This document shows, in pieces, positions 24,690 to 35,800 of a DNA stretch of 64,000 bases; positions within the stretch are counted from its first letter, which is position 1; every line of letters starts with the position of its first letter. The translations under genes were made by a program, and so were the position numbers. The stretch is from Macrobrachium rosenbergii (lineage: Eukaryota; Arthropoda; Malacostraca; Decapoda; Palaemonidae): contig NC_089767.1 of NCBI RefSeq assembly GCF_040412425.1, positions 2,086,969 to 2,150,968 of the forward strand. The letters run 5' to 3'. Below the pieces are notes generated by a model. The model saw only the letters and a program-made list of their open reading frames with translations, was not told the origin of the DNA and did no database searches.

Positions 24690-25010
24690 ATGAAATTTAC
24701 GCTGTCAAGCCAAGCACAGGGCCACTTACAGCTACTCGGTGCTAAAGACACTGAAAAGAGGGAGTTAGGAGTGGTTGGGCAGCAAGATAAAGCGATCCAG
24801 AAAATAAGAGATGAAATACAGTGATCTAAAGGTGAATCTGGGAGAAAACCCACAGTTCCACTAAGAAGTGCTAGTTAGAGAGACTGGAGAGCAAGACTGA
24901 AGAGCGGAAGCGGAAATGGAGGCAAAGTCAAAGGCTAAAAAGTGGGTGCAGCCAGGGGACGAAGGGACCGCTGCGAAAGCCTTTTAGTAATGCCTACACT
25001 GCACCACGAA
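24690..25010 (+). repeat. R1 dispersed repeat, diverged copy 5
   Basis: Recognisable by gccaagcacaggg, cagccaggggacgaaggg and taatgcctacactgcaccac. The middle has drifted strongly. Confidence 0.6.
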
Positions 25011-25194
25011 TATGGATGAAGAACATATTTTCCTATTTTGGGATGCTTTCGTCAGTTGATGGAGTGTGAGGAAGAAGAACGACACTAGATTTGAAATGTT
25101 AAGACAATTCATGGGTGCTACTTGGGCTCGTTATCTACGAGTTACCTACTCCGAGATTCTATATTACTAAAAACTTGGCGGGAGCTCCTTGGGA

Positions 25195-26084
25195 CGCCGT
25201 GTTAAGTACTAGCCCCTCGGGGGTCAAAGTATACGCCCTTATCGTGTAGTCGACAAATTATATTAATAAACGATTTCTTCGTGCGGCCGTCTACTTTACA
25301 TTTACCATGCGGCGTTTAGTACTAGCACCTCGGCGTAGGTGACGCGTAGATAGCAAGCCAAAGTAGAACCAATTTTTGTTGAATGTATGAGACATACTCA
25401 GCCCTTATGTCTACAAAGCACGGAAATTACTGCAATCAAGTCATGCGCAATGTTAGCAAACTAATAAATAACTATTGCATGAAATGATTTCTATAAACCT
25501 ATACTTAGAGAGTAATTATTCTGCAAACAATACTGCTCTAAAATGGAAGACTGCAGTATCTGCAAAAATACAAAACTGAGAAAAATGGCAGATACTGCAG
25601 TTTTCCCTTACCTTACTACTGATTTTGCAGATACCGCCAATGGGATCCCCTAAATAAAGGATTGAAGAATCATTCTGAAACTGCAGTAACGTGTGTATTA
25701 CTGTTTCACGAGCCCAATGAGTGACAATCTCAGTTTCGAAAATTTTGCAGATACTGCAACTTTCCATTTTAGGACAGAATCGGCATCATGCAACCGTGTA
25801 GGAAATTACGCTAACCTTGCGATTAAATTAGGTTGAACATATTTAACAAAACTGCATGAGAACTGTACATAAACTAAGTCCGAGTTACCTAATTCACTGG
25901 TTAGGGCCAGAGGCACCTCTCGAGAGGGATTTCAACGGTCCTGGTCGTTTCGGCCTGAGTCATGTAGGCCTAACATCCAATACAATGTAAGACGTTATGT
26001 TTATGGTAGTTACCGTTATGTTATTTGCCGTCATTATTTTATGTTTTACGTACATCCCCAAAGGGCTGGTACTAAACACGGCGC
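25195..26084. mobile_element. TIR element of about 890 bp carrying a nested MITE
   Basis: The left end (gccgtgttaagtactagccc at 25195 onward) and right end (complement gccgtgtttagtaccagccc, 26084 backward) form ~28-bp inverted repeats. A third, direct copy of the end motif (ggcgtttagtactagcacc) lies at about 25310-25335. No transposase frame is visible. An R5 MITE (25531-25777) is inserted inside. Confidence 0.5.
25531..25777. mobile_element. R5 MITE, copy 1
   Basis: Terminal inverted repeats: ctctaaaatggaagactgca at the left, and ttgcagatactgcaactttc plus cattttagga at the right. The non-coding interior includes tgtttcacgagcccaatgag. Confidence 0.8.
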
Positions 26085-26927
26085 CCATTTTGCAAATGTG
26101 TAAACGTGCTCTATCAGTTTTCCCACCTTAGGGAATTTTATCCCTGAAACCCCTCACTAAACTCACTAGGTATGTACATTGTCATAATCACCATAATCAT
26201 CATTATGATCATTATCCTTGTTCATTTTTTGAGGCCCTACGCAAGCATTAATTTGTTCTAATAAGTGGCACAAGGAGATTCAGACTTTAAAAGATTCACT
26301 GCCGTCTTGTCAATCGAAGCCTGTAACTGCTTCTGTAAATAATCTAGTAGGCCACAGAGAATTATCTATTTTTTTGGTTACATAACGAAGTTCAAGCATT
26401 TTTAACGTATCCATACTAAAGGTATCTCTTTTTGGAGGCTACATTTTTAAGGTGGCTTTGGCCTATTTTCACTACGTTCAATATATGATCTTTACACTTG
26501 TACTATTATATTTCGTTTAATGCTAATTTTACCCCTTATTTATATACATTTTTTCCATTCAAGTCCATTATTTTCCTATTCAACTCTGTGTAATTAATCA
26601 TCTCATTTTTATTTAGTACCTTAGTTACCTATAATTTCGTATAACTTCATAATACATAATAATTCGGCAGTGTTACTCCTCTTAGCAGTCTGAAGGCAGA
26701 TCTAAAGTTTATACGTCATCCTTTTTTAACCTGCAAGAGTGAAACAGCTCTTAAAACCATTTCATTGTGTCGTCTTCAGTGCCTATCTATTTTAAGCCAC
26801 ACTTCCTTGCACTACTTCATCAAACTGTAGTCTATTGCACTGGTGTCAGTCATTTAGGCTTATATGATACACCACCAAGGTACTGTGTCTGTGTACTACA
26901 TCGTTAGTCCTAGGTCAGGTAAGAATG
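26085..26927. other. No recognisable gene
   Basis: AT-rich sequence without recognised features. Confidence 0.4.
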
Positions 26928-27405
26928 AAATATAGGATTTAGGACTAAGTCCAAGCGCTGGAACCTGTGAAGCCATTCAGCGCTGAAAGGGAAATTGGGG
27001 GCATAGGCTAAAGGTTTGAAAAGTGTAGCAGGAGGAAAACTTCGCAGTTGCACTATGAATCACTTGTTAGGCCCTGTCCATGCACACTAGAGGGTACTGC
27101 CCGACGGGCAAACACTGTTCCCATAACCAATCCCACTATAATGACCGACTGAGTATGGAGCCAGAACGATGCGATTGACTGGTAACACTGCTTCAGAAGC
27201 GAGAGAAAATATAAACAGCTGGAGCCTGGAAGTGCCCAACGGGCATGCCCGCTAATGTGGACAGGCCATAAGAAAGGGTGGAAAGTAAAACGGAAGAAAG
27301 CCTATAGGAATGGAGGTACAGTAAAACGAATCAAAAAGGGTTGCAGCTAGGGGCCTAAGAAATGGATGCTGCAAAGAGCCTAAGTAATGCCTACAGTGCA
27401 CCAAG
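26928..27405 (+). repeat. R1 dispersed repeat, copy 6, interrupted
   Basis: The left half is 26928-27069 and the right half 27268-27405. They are split by a MITE inserted within the family's gttaggagagggtgg segment. Confidence 0.8.
27070..27267. mobile_element. 198-bp MITE inserted in R1
   Basis: The ends ggccctgtccatgcacacta and the complement of gctaatgtggacaggcc form imperfect inverted repeats that also pair gcccgacgggca with tgcccaacgggc. Removing it restores the R1 consensus apart from a few bases at the junction. No coding capacity. Confidence 0.7.
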
Positions 27406-27855
27406 ACAGGCAAGGTTGGGGTGGTCCTGAGCGGGTGAGCAACCCTGCAGCCCCACACAACATGGTAGGCTAGGTTAAGTTCGATATGAAGGCTTCATGC
27501 GTGTCCAGACTACTTATTTCAGTTCCTTGTTTAGTTGCGCCATTTATGGGGGTCACTAGGGTTTATTTCACCAGTTTTTTCGTAATACACCAAATATTTT
27601 AAAATTTCTACCATTTTTCAAAGATTCTGAACCCTTTGCTTATGTTGCAGATTCAAAGTCGAGAACAACTGACAAATTTTATAGATAACTAGACTGAAAT
27701 CAACTAGACTGATAATTTGCTGGTCTAACCTTTTAAATCTTCAGAAAAACCTAGTATATGACCAAGGGAGTAAAAAATAGAGTATGACTACCATGGCATT
27801 CACCTTGATTGGCTCCCACTAATTACATGGCTGACAGGACACTCAACATAAGTAG

Positions 27856-27858
<3 letters not shown>

Positions 27859-27944
<86 letters not shown>
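27859..27944. repeat. (GA)n microsatellite
   Basis: 43 GA units. Confidence 0.95.
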
Positions 27945-27946
<2 letters not shown>

Positions 27947-30000
27947 CATTAACAGGTACTCAAACATAAAAAGCAGTTTGAGCAGAATATACTATCAGAC
28001 AAGTCTAGTCTATGATTGTAAAATAACGAGGGTTTATCCCCATTTTTGGTTTCAAATCAAAGAACATTTTATTTTATTTCAATTTTGGCTCCTAAGTATT
28101 GGTTTAGAACTTTTCCAATTAATATACAGTCATCTGTCATTATCCTGACAAAAGCCATTATGTCCCTCTCTTGAGGATCACTTCAAGCTAAAACCATACT
28201 TCTTTCAAATAGTAATTACCTTGAAACACTTGGAATTTTTTTAATAAAAGCTTTCTGTGCCCTATATTTCGACATTTAACTTACTGAATAATGCAGGGCT
28301 TTATATTTTTATAATGCAGGGTTTCATGTTTAAAAATATTTGTTGCAATCAGCTGAACTACTATAGCGGAAGTATCGAGTCTTCAATTTTCGGTAACTAC
28401 CAACAGTATAGCAAAAGTTATTAACTTTTAAATTTTAAACCTTATTTCTTTTGTATATTAGATTAAGCATTTGTCCACTGCAGCGAAACTAATCTGATCA
28501 ATACTTTAGTTTCGTTTAAGCTGGCTATAAACTGTATATAAAAATCAAGACTAATTTTTAGTGCCCGGTTTACTCTGACAGTTTAACGTTACAATTCGAA
28601 ACTTTCAGTCCTTTACCGTAAACTTCCAGATTACTCAACATTAAATCACATTAATTAACAGGTACTTTCATGTTTTAAATAACATGTAACTATGAGCATA
28701 TTAAAATCTGGTATGAAGCGAGTACAATTACATATTACCTAGTAATGATACATATGGTTTAACTTGGAAGTTTCATTACATCACATTATATCCGTCAAAG
28801 TTTTTTACCCCGGTAATTTTAAAATGAATATTCTACCTGGTCAAGGTGAACAGCATAAAAAGTTCTCGAAATATTTGAATTTGCATTTAAGGGCGACAAG
28901 CATACCAGTTTACAAACATCACTATTTATTGAAGTGTCATTTAACTTAATACATCTGAATCATCAATGCATTACAACTTACGGCTTCATTCTCACCTCAA
29001 TTATAATTAAAAACTATGGTGGGGGTACAAGCACAGAGCACTGAAGTCCTTAAATAACAGGAGTACTGTTTGCACTGCTTTAAAACAACTGCTCCAGTTA
29101 AGCATTCCCTATAAAGCAAATAAACTCCGGTAGAGGAGTTTCATATTACAGAAAAACTTACATTACGATTCTTATAAAATCAGTAAAATAACGGTTTATT
29201 AACCGTGAACAGAAGCCTTCACAATAGACTCAACCAAGACTTAGGGTCCAACTTTCTCCAGAACAGATCAGCCACTTTCAGGAGCAAAATTTCTAGGAAA
29301 CCATGGAACCAGAGGTGCACAAAAGTGCTAACTAATGAAGTGACCAAAGGAATGACCGTATGAAAGGTCAAGAGGTCAGATCTGCCGAGCAAAATCACGA
29401 AATGTTAATTTGCCAGAGCTGCAGAGTCGAGGCACAGTCTAATCTGGCATCAGTTTCCAAGAGTCAGATTTGTTTACTTAACATTGCAGGAATAAAGGTT
29501 CACTGAATAAATAAAAGCCAGGTGTGAGCATTAACCAAGGCTTGTCTATTGCATTAAATCGAAAACAGAGGTTTGCTCATTGTATTATTGGGACAAAGCT
29601 GTGAGCTTCAAACTACTGACAACAGTTAGGCCTATATTAATTGAAATTTGAAAAATGGAGGATCTAATTCACGTTAAATAATTCACGTTAAATAAGTTTC
29701 AAACACCAAAATTAGAACTTTCTAAGGAAAAAAGAATCACGTTATATCAATGTTTAAAGCAATCCACAACCAAGTTATTTTTTTCTGAAAAAATATTGAA
29801 AAGAACTTTGGATATCCAATTAATAAATTTACATAATTTAACAAAGTAATTAACGTAATTTAAACTTTCATCACGCATTAACCTAATTCTATGATACCTT
29901 ACTATCAAAATTCAAAAACAAAACTAAAATTTATATGTTGAAAGCCATAGACTAAAAGGCAAAATCTGGGAAAATCAATATTTTAGTATTAAATATTAAG
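27945..30000. other. No recognisable gene; AT-rich
   Basis: Two kilobases of AT-rich, apparently unique sequence. The frame at 28764-28949 shows no motif. Confidence 0.4.
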
Positions 30001-30736
30001 CTATGTTGCTTTTTAACCTTGAATGTTTGGCTATGTTGCTTTTTAACCTTGAATGTTTGGCTACGTTGCTTTTTAACCTTGAACGTTTGGCTATGTTGCT
30101 TTTTAACCTTGAATGTTTGGCTACGTTGCTTTTTAACCTTGAATGTTTGGCTACGCTGCTTTTTAACCTTGAATGTTTGGCTACATTGCTTTTAACCTAA
30201 CGTTTGGCTATGTTTTTTAACTTGAATGTTTGGCTACGTTGCTTTTAACCTTGAATGTTTGGCTACGTTGCTTTTTAACCTTGAACGTTTGGCTACGTTG
30301 CTTTTTAACCTTGAATGTTTGGCTACGTTGCTTTTTAACCTTGAATGTTTGGCTACGTTGCTTTTTAACCTTGAATGTTTGGCTACGTTGCTTTTTAACC
30401 TTGAATGTTAGGCTACGTTGCTTTTTAACCTTGAATGTTAGGCTACGTTGCTTTTTAACCTTGAATGTTAGGCTACGTTGCTTTTTAACCTTGAATGTTA
30501 GGCTACGTTGCTTTTAACCTTGAACCTTGAACCTGAATGTTAGGCTACGCTGCTTTTTAACCTTGAATGTTAGGCTACGTTGCTTTTTAACATTGAATGT
30601 TAGGCCACTATGCTTTTTAACCTGAATGTTAGGCTACGTTGCTTTTTAACCTTGAATGTTAGGCTACGAATGTTAACCTTGAATGTTAGGCTACGTTGCT
30701 TTTTAACATTGAATGTTAGGCTACGTTGCTTTTTAA
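30001..30736. repeat. 30-bp minisatellite, about 24 copies
   Basis: Unit landmarks are ggctacgttgctttttaacc then ttgaatgttt or ttgaatgtta. Because the period is divisible by three, frames stay open and encode a LLFNLECLAT-type decapeptide repeat. That is a by-product and not a gene. Units before about 30407 carry gttt at the junction and later ones gtta. Shortened and scrambled units lie at 30181-30260 and 30510-30700. Confidence 0.95.
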
Positions 30737-30839
30737 ATCTTTGAAACCAAAGAATCTTGTCAACGTCCTCTAACTTATAAAAATGGCTGGACTGACAGAT
30801 TTACCTCCTGAAAGGAAGAAAAAGTATTAACTGGTTGTA

Positions 30840-30945
30840 TGAACCTCCCATGCACCCGCCCATAGGTCGTAAGACCTATGGGCAGGTGCATGGGAGGGGC
30901 CTCCACCCTTACAAGGGCGGTGCCCCTGTAGGGGTAGAGGTAAAA
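30840..30945. repeat. Two adjacent hairpins
   Basis: The first stem pairs cctcccatgcacc-gcccataggtc with its complement across a 4-nt gtaa loop (about 30845-30897). The second pairs cctccacccttacaagggc with a near-complement ending ggggtagagg (about 30899-30941). Outer words tatgaacc and gggttcata also pair around both. Confidence 0.8.
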
Positions 30946-32369
30946 AAAGTAAAGTGGGTTCATAAAATCACTTATCTTATCCCCAACCTGGTTTTTTTTT
31001 TATGAAGCCAAACCTGGGATGAAGAGATGAAGAGTAGGCCTATTCCACTTATGGGTAGCTTGAGACTAGTTAGCCTTGCTTAAATATCTTGAGACTCCAA
31101 TTATATTTCTCAATAGTAATTTGCTCCATAAAGTGAGTTGGATTTCACGAAAACCTGAAAGTATTTGAAGTTTCCATTATACCAATATATATGGATTTGT
31201 TTTGTTAAATTAAAAACTTAAAACCAGTCCTTTCATTACAGGATTCAAGGTAGATATGAAGTTTAAAAAGATAAGAAGGCTTTACAATTAGTCACGTAAG
31301 TTTTAAAAGGCACACTTTAATTTCAAGGTAGGTTATAGGTTGAATACTAACCTTCACAGATTGAACAGACCTGTTGATTTTCTTAACTGAAAATCCCTAA
31401 TTCAACTGAAAAAATCCCTATTAAAGAAACAGGAACAAAAATACAGTACGCATTTCACACGCCATTACATTAACCAACAAGAATCAATAACGACTGCGAT
31501 GAGGAGGAAATAACCTGTTAGCTGGAATCACGAAAATCTTAGAAACTGATAAAATATATTAAACATAACCGCAAAGAAGCTTAGCCTTTTCAGAGCCTGG
31601 AAGAATCTACCAAGTCAATACGTAGACCGTCCTTCAAACCATCGAAATCCAACCGTAAATTCAACAATTGTGTGTTTTCCTTCTAAAAATTAAGATGCTA
31701 AACATAACCGTAAGGAAACTTAACCTTTGCAGAGCCTGGAAGAATCACCAAGTCTGTAAGTAGACCGTACTTTCAACCACCAAAATCCAACCATAATTTC
31801 AACCCATGATTTCCAACACTAACTATATTTCCTCCTCGTCCATTGACTGCCCAGATCCGCCACAAACTTACATACTAACGGTATAAGGCTTCGTTGCTCC
31901 CGAAGCAAAAACAATGAATAAAGGATGGTAATGGTATTTGTCCAAAAAGCGGCTACTGTCGATATCATCATCCAAGGACCCTGGAGTCGCCGTACTTTAC
32001 AGTAAACTCGGACCGTTGGATCAAAGTCTAAAATCTTGCGTTGGACGACTTACCCGAAAGAGTACGGCGTCCTTTGATTTTAAAATAATATTCTTTCTTT
32101 ATGAGGAAACTGTAAAAGCATCTGTTGATGCATTAACACTAACTGTTTGATTCTGCGCTTTATCATGACTCTTCGATATTATGATAAAACTGGCTCGTCT
32201 ATTTATCGTAACAAAACTTTTATCGACATTTTTACCGAACGAAACTGTAACATTGTAATGAAACAAAGTCTTACGTTTTGAGGAATATATGATATTTGCG
32301 TAGCATGATCAAGCAGTCGTATTTCTCTGTAATTTCCACATGGTAGTGCATTTTCTTTACTTTATTTTA

Positions 32370-32372
<3 letters not shown>
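30946..32372. other. Upstream flank of the epoxide hydrolase gene
   Basis: The region should hold the promoter and first exon, but no TATA box or initiator could be assigned. Two ~85-bp near-duplicates occur at about 31556-31650 and 31695-31790 (aaacataaccg(c/t)aa..., then agcctggaagaat). The frame 31938-32150 has no homology I recognise. Confidence 0.35.
31925..31927 (+). CDS. Candidate start codon of the epoxide hydrolase gene
   Basis: ATG at 31925-31927 is followed at once by gtaatg, a plausible 5' splice site. Joining it to the acceptor at 32718 gives Met directly before IIRLIVLKLL in the correct phase. An upstream ATG at 31914 would, after the same splice, end at once in a TGA formed across the junction. 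This is inference from phase and position only, and a different upstream exon is possible. Confidence 0.2.
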
Positions 32373-32373
<1 letters not shown>

Positions 32374-32436
<63 letters not shown>

Positions 32437-32448
32437 ATATATATATAT
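32374..32448. repeat. (TA)n microsatellite
   Basis: About 29 TA units, then a gtg-interrupted tail. It lies upstream of the first certain exon. Confidence 0.95.
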
Positions 32449-32718
32449 TTATGTTTTATATTTGTACTATATGTAGATGCACCTGTATATGAAAATGTGC
32501 ATATGTAGAGTAGAAACATACAGTATAGCGTACAAGTCGTGTTAAATTGTATTCTATAAGAAACAAATGTTATACCATGTAAATAGGCTGTGAAAGCAAT
32601 AATCACAGATGAAGTACTTGACAAAAATCTGCTGTCCACCTTACTTATTTTTAACTAGTTCAGTCCCATTGCTCAACTGATCTAATCTACAAATAATTCA
32701 TTCTCATTATTTTTTCAG

Positions 32719-32898
32719 ATAATACGACTGATTGTGCTGAAACTTCTGTCTGCAGCTATAGCACTGACAGTTCTGGCAGGCCTGCTCTTCAGAAGATGGA
32801 GAAGTGGAGGAAACTACTTCAAAATCAAGCCTCGACCTACACCACCATCTATCCTGAATGATAAAAAATGGGGTACTCACAGATATATGAGCCTGAAG
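32719..32898 (+). CDS. Epoxide hydrolase exon A
   Basis: Acceptor ttttttcag, donor gtaatg. Encodes residues 1-60: membrane segment, then KPRPTPPSILND and GTHRYMSLK, the usual linker into the catalytic domain. No in-frame ATG precedes the acceptor, so an upstream exon must supply the start. Confidence 0.85.
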
Positions 32899-35800
32899 GT
32901 AATGACCTGAGTTATCATTACGTTCCGACAGCATTGTTATCATTACGTTACGACAGCATTGTAAGCTTAATCTTTGTTTTGAATTGAATACAGAATTTAG
33001 GCCAAAGGCCAAGCACTAGGACCTACGAGGTCATTCAGCGCTGAAACGGAAATTGGCTGTTAAATTTAGAAAGGTGTAACAGGATAATTCAACTGTTAGG
33101 AGAGGGTGGAGAGTAAGATGGAAGAAAGAGAATATGAAAGGAGGTACAGTAAAGGGAACGAAAGGGGTTGCAGCTGGGGGCCGAAGGCACACTGCAAAGA
33201 ACATTAAGTAATGCCTACAGTGCACCACATGAGGTGCACTGACAGCACTATCCCCCCCTACGGGGAATCTTTGTTTTGGTTTAACAATCTCTACGTACTG
33301 CTTGCCTTATTATATTTAAATAACCAAACAGTGCATAAGTTTGTCTCACACAGTAGTGCATTGACCTTTTGCTAATTTAAAACACCGTTGTTGAGTCTGA
33401 GTACTGGGAGAGGAAGTTACAGTAGAAGAAACAGGCATGGAAAAAATATACAGGTATAGGAATGGAATACAGGGTTTAGGCCAAAGGCCAAGCACTGGGA
33501 CCTATGAGGTCATTCAGTGCTGGAAAGGAAATTGAGTATAGGTAGGTTTGAAAGGTGTAACAGGAAGAAAACCTCGCAGTTGCACCATGAAATAATTGTT
33601 AGGAGAGGGTAGATAGGAAGAGGGAAGAAAGATAATATGAATGGAGGTACAGAGAAAGGAAATGTTAAGGGGTTGCTGCTAAGAACCTTCAGTAATGCCT
33701 ACAGTGCACCCCATGGGGAGCACTGAACGCTCTACCCCCCTACGGGGTGTACAGGTATAAGAACAATCTGTCAAATTTTGCTGCTTCAAAAATCATAGAT
33801 CCCTTATTACAACGTGACAGGAAATTGTGTTTACTTTCTACTGCTTATCACAGTATTTTCAAGTCTTTCAGTTATTGTTAATTCAAGTAGGAAAGTTTTC
33901 ATGGGAGTTGTGGAGCGTAGCTTTTTAGAAAAACTTTCACTTTCGCCAGAAACAAGGAATCCGTCTGCATTACGTTGAGAAAGGCAACAGCGACAATCCT
34001 CTCATCGTGTGTCTTCACGGCTTCCCCGAATGCTGGTTTTCTTGGAGGCATCAACTGGAAAATCTCTCTGATAAGTACTGGTGAGTTTTCGTGAATGGGA
34101 CATTGTCCTTTCTTTTATGGGTTAGGTCTGTTTCACTGTAGGACAATCATTTCTTGGCATGGAATGGAATGGAATGTAGTTTGAGCCAAAGGCCAAGCAC
34201 TGGGTACTATGAGGTCATTCAGCAGTGGAAAGGAAATTGAGAGTTGGTAGGCTTGAAAGGTGTAACAGGAGGAAAACCTCAAAGCAGTTGCACTATGAAA
34301 TAAATGTCAGGAGAGGGTGGATAGCAAGATGGAAGAAGGATAATATGAATGGAGGTACAGTAAAAGGAATGAAAGGGGTTGCAGCTAGGGGCCGAAAGAA
34401 CGCTGCAAAGAATCTTTAGTAATGCCCACAGTGCACCACGTGAGGTGCACTGACGGCCCTAACCCCCTACAGGATCATTTCTCGGCCAGTTTTAGGATTA
34501 AATTACAAGTCCTCAATAAGTGACCTTGTTAGTACTGTTTGGGAACAAGAGGGTATAAAAGGCGCTTTCTTTCACCAAAGGATTTTTTTAACCTTACCCA
34601 CAGGAACTCTGACTCAGTGGTACCTTATGTTGATGGCAGGAAAATAAAAGTGCAAATCTAACTCGTAAACTGCAGTATTTCTCTCGATTTCTGGTGTTGT
34701 ACTGGCTATCAGTAATGTTGAGACGAGTGGTTTACTGTGTACTCCAGCTTTCCAACAATTATGCCTTTAACGGAAATACTCTTTGTAGCCCTTGTTTAAC
34801 AGGCTATCATTTGCTTAGTTACTCAGAATTTTCCTTCATAACCTTTAATGAAGTGCATTGTTTGTCTCATGCTGGGTATCAATACCCTGTAAAGTTATAT
34901 ATATTTCTCTGATATTTTTTATTAACACTGCCCAAAACATGCCTCCACATCTTGTGCACTTCGCTCCGTGTTTTAGGAAGTGCAGTGCTGTACCGTAAAA
35001 TTACCACTCAAGAAGGTGCTCTCACATAATATATGACATTTTAGGGTACAATGCGCCTGATTACAGAATTTTCCTCAGGGTTGTAGCTGTGGACATGCGT
35101 GGTTATGCCGATTCTGATAAGCCTTCGGCTAAGTCTGCCTATGACATCGCACTTTTGGTGGAGGATATAAGGGAATTCATACTTGGCTTAGGTGAGTAGC
35201 ATCTGAGAGAGGGCATATTTCCTCAAGTGTACTTGTTGCTGAAATTCCACAACATGGAAATGGTTTTTGCAGATATATTAAGTATCAACTCCAATGTTCA
35301 TTTCTGGAGTAGGGAAATGCATTCAAAAGACGAAATATTCATTCCAGGTCAAGATAAGTGTGTTCTCATGGCTCACGACTGGGGCGGTGCTATTGCATGG
35401 CAGCTTGTTCTGAGATATCCTGAGCTCTTCCATGCTCACGTCAGCTGCAATGGTCCCCACCCTGTGGCATTCATGAAAGCTTTCAGAAAATCATGGAAAC
35501 AGCTATTCATGTCTTGGTAAGTTAGGCAAACCTGTATTGGACACTGGAAATATTTTGTTGGTGTAAGTCCATCCCAAGCTAACATACATATCTATCTTCT
35601 ATGCATGATGACTTGCCAAAAGCAGTTTTTTGTTTCAGTAGCTTGCATACTAATCATTTACAGCTGAGTCCACTTCAGCACCTGATCACAAACTCATAAT
35701 TTTTATGGAAGAAATGAGCAAGAAAATGATTAGATATTACTTCATTTGGACTTGCTGCCTCAGAGGAAGTTTATAGTGACCACAATGCTTTTCTTAACTA

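Noticed and set aside
30003..30517. Leucine-rich decapeptide repeat proteins
   Set aside because: The 30-bp minisatellite is open in several frames only because its period is a multiple of three; there is no gene context.
31938..32150. 70-codon frame upstream of the epoxide hydrolase as its first exon
   Set aside because: It has no donor in the right phase near its end and no resemblance to the family N-terminus.
34225..34419. Frames such as MERKLRVGRLERCNRRKTSK and its relatives at 37542-37823 and 44780-44962
   Set aside because: They lie inside R1 copies and reappear wherever R1 occurs; no evidence of a real protein.
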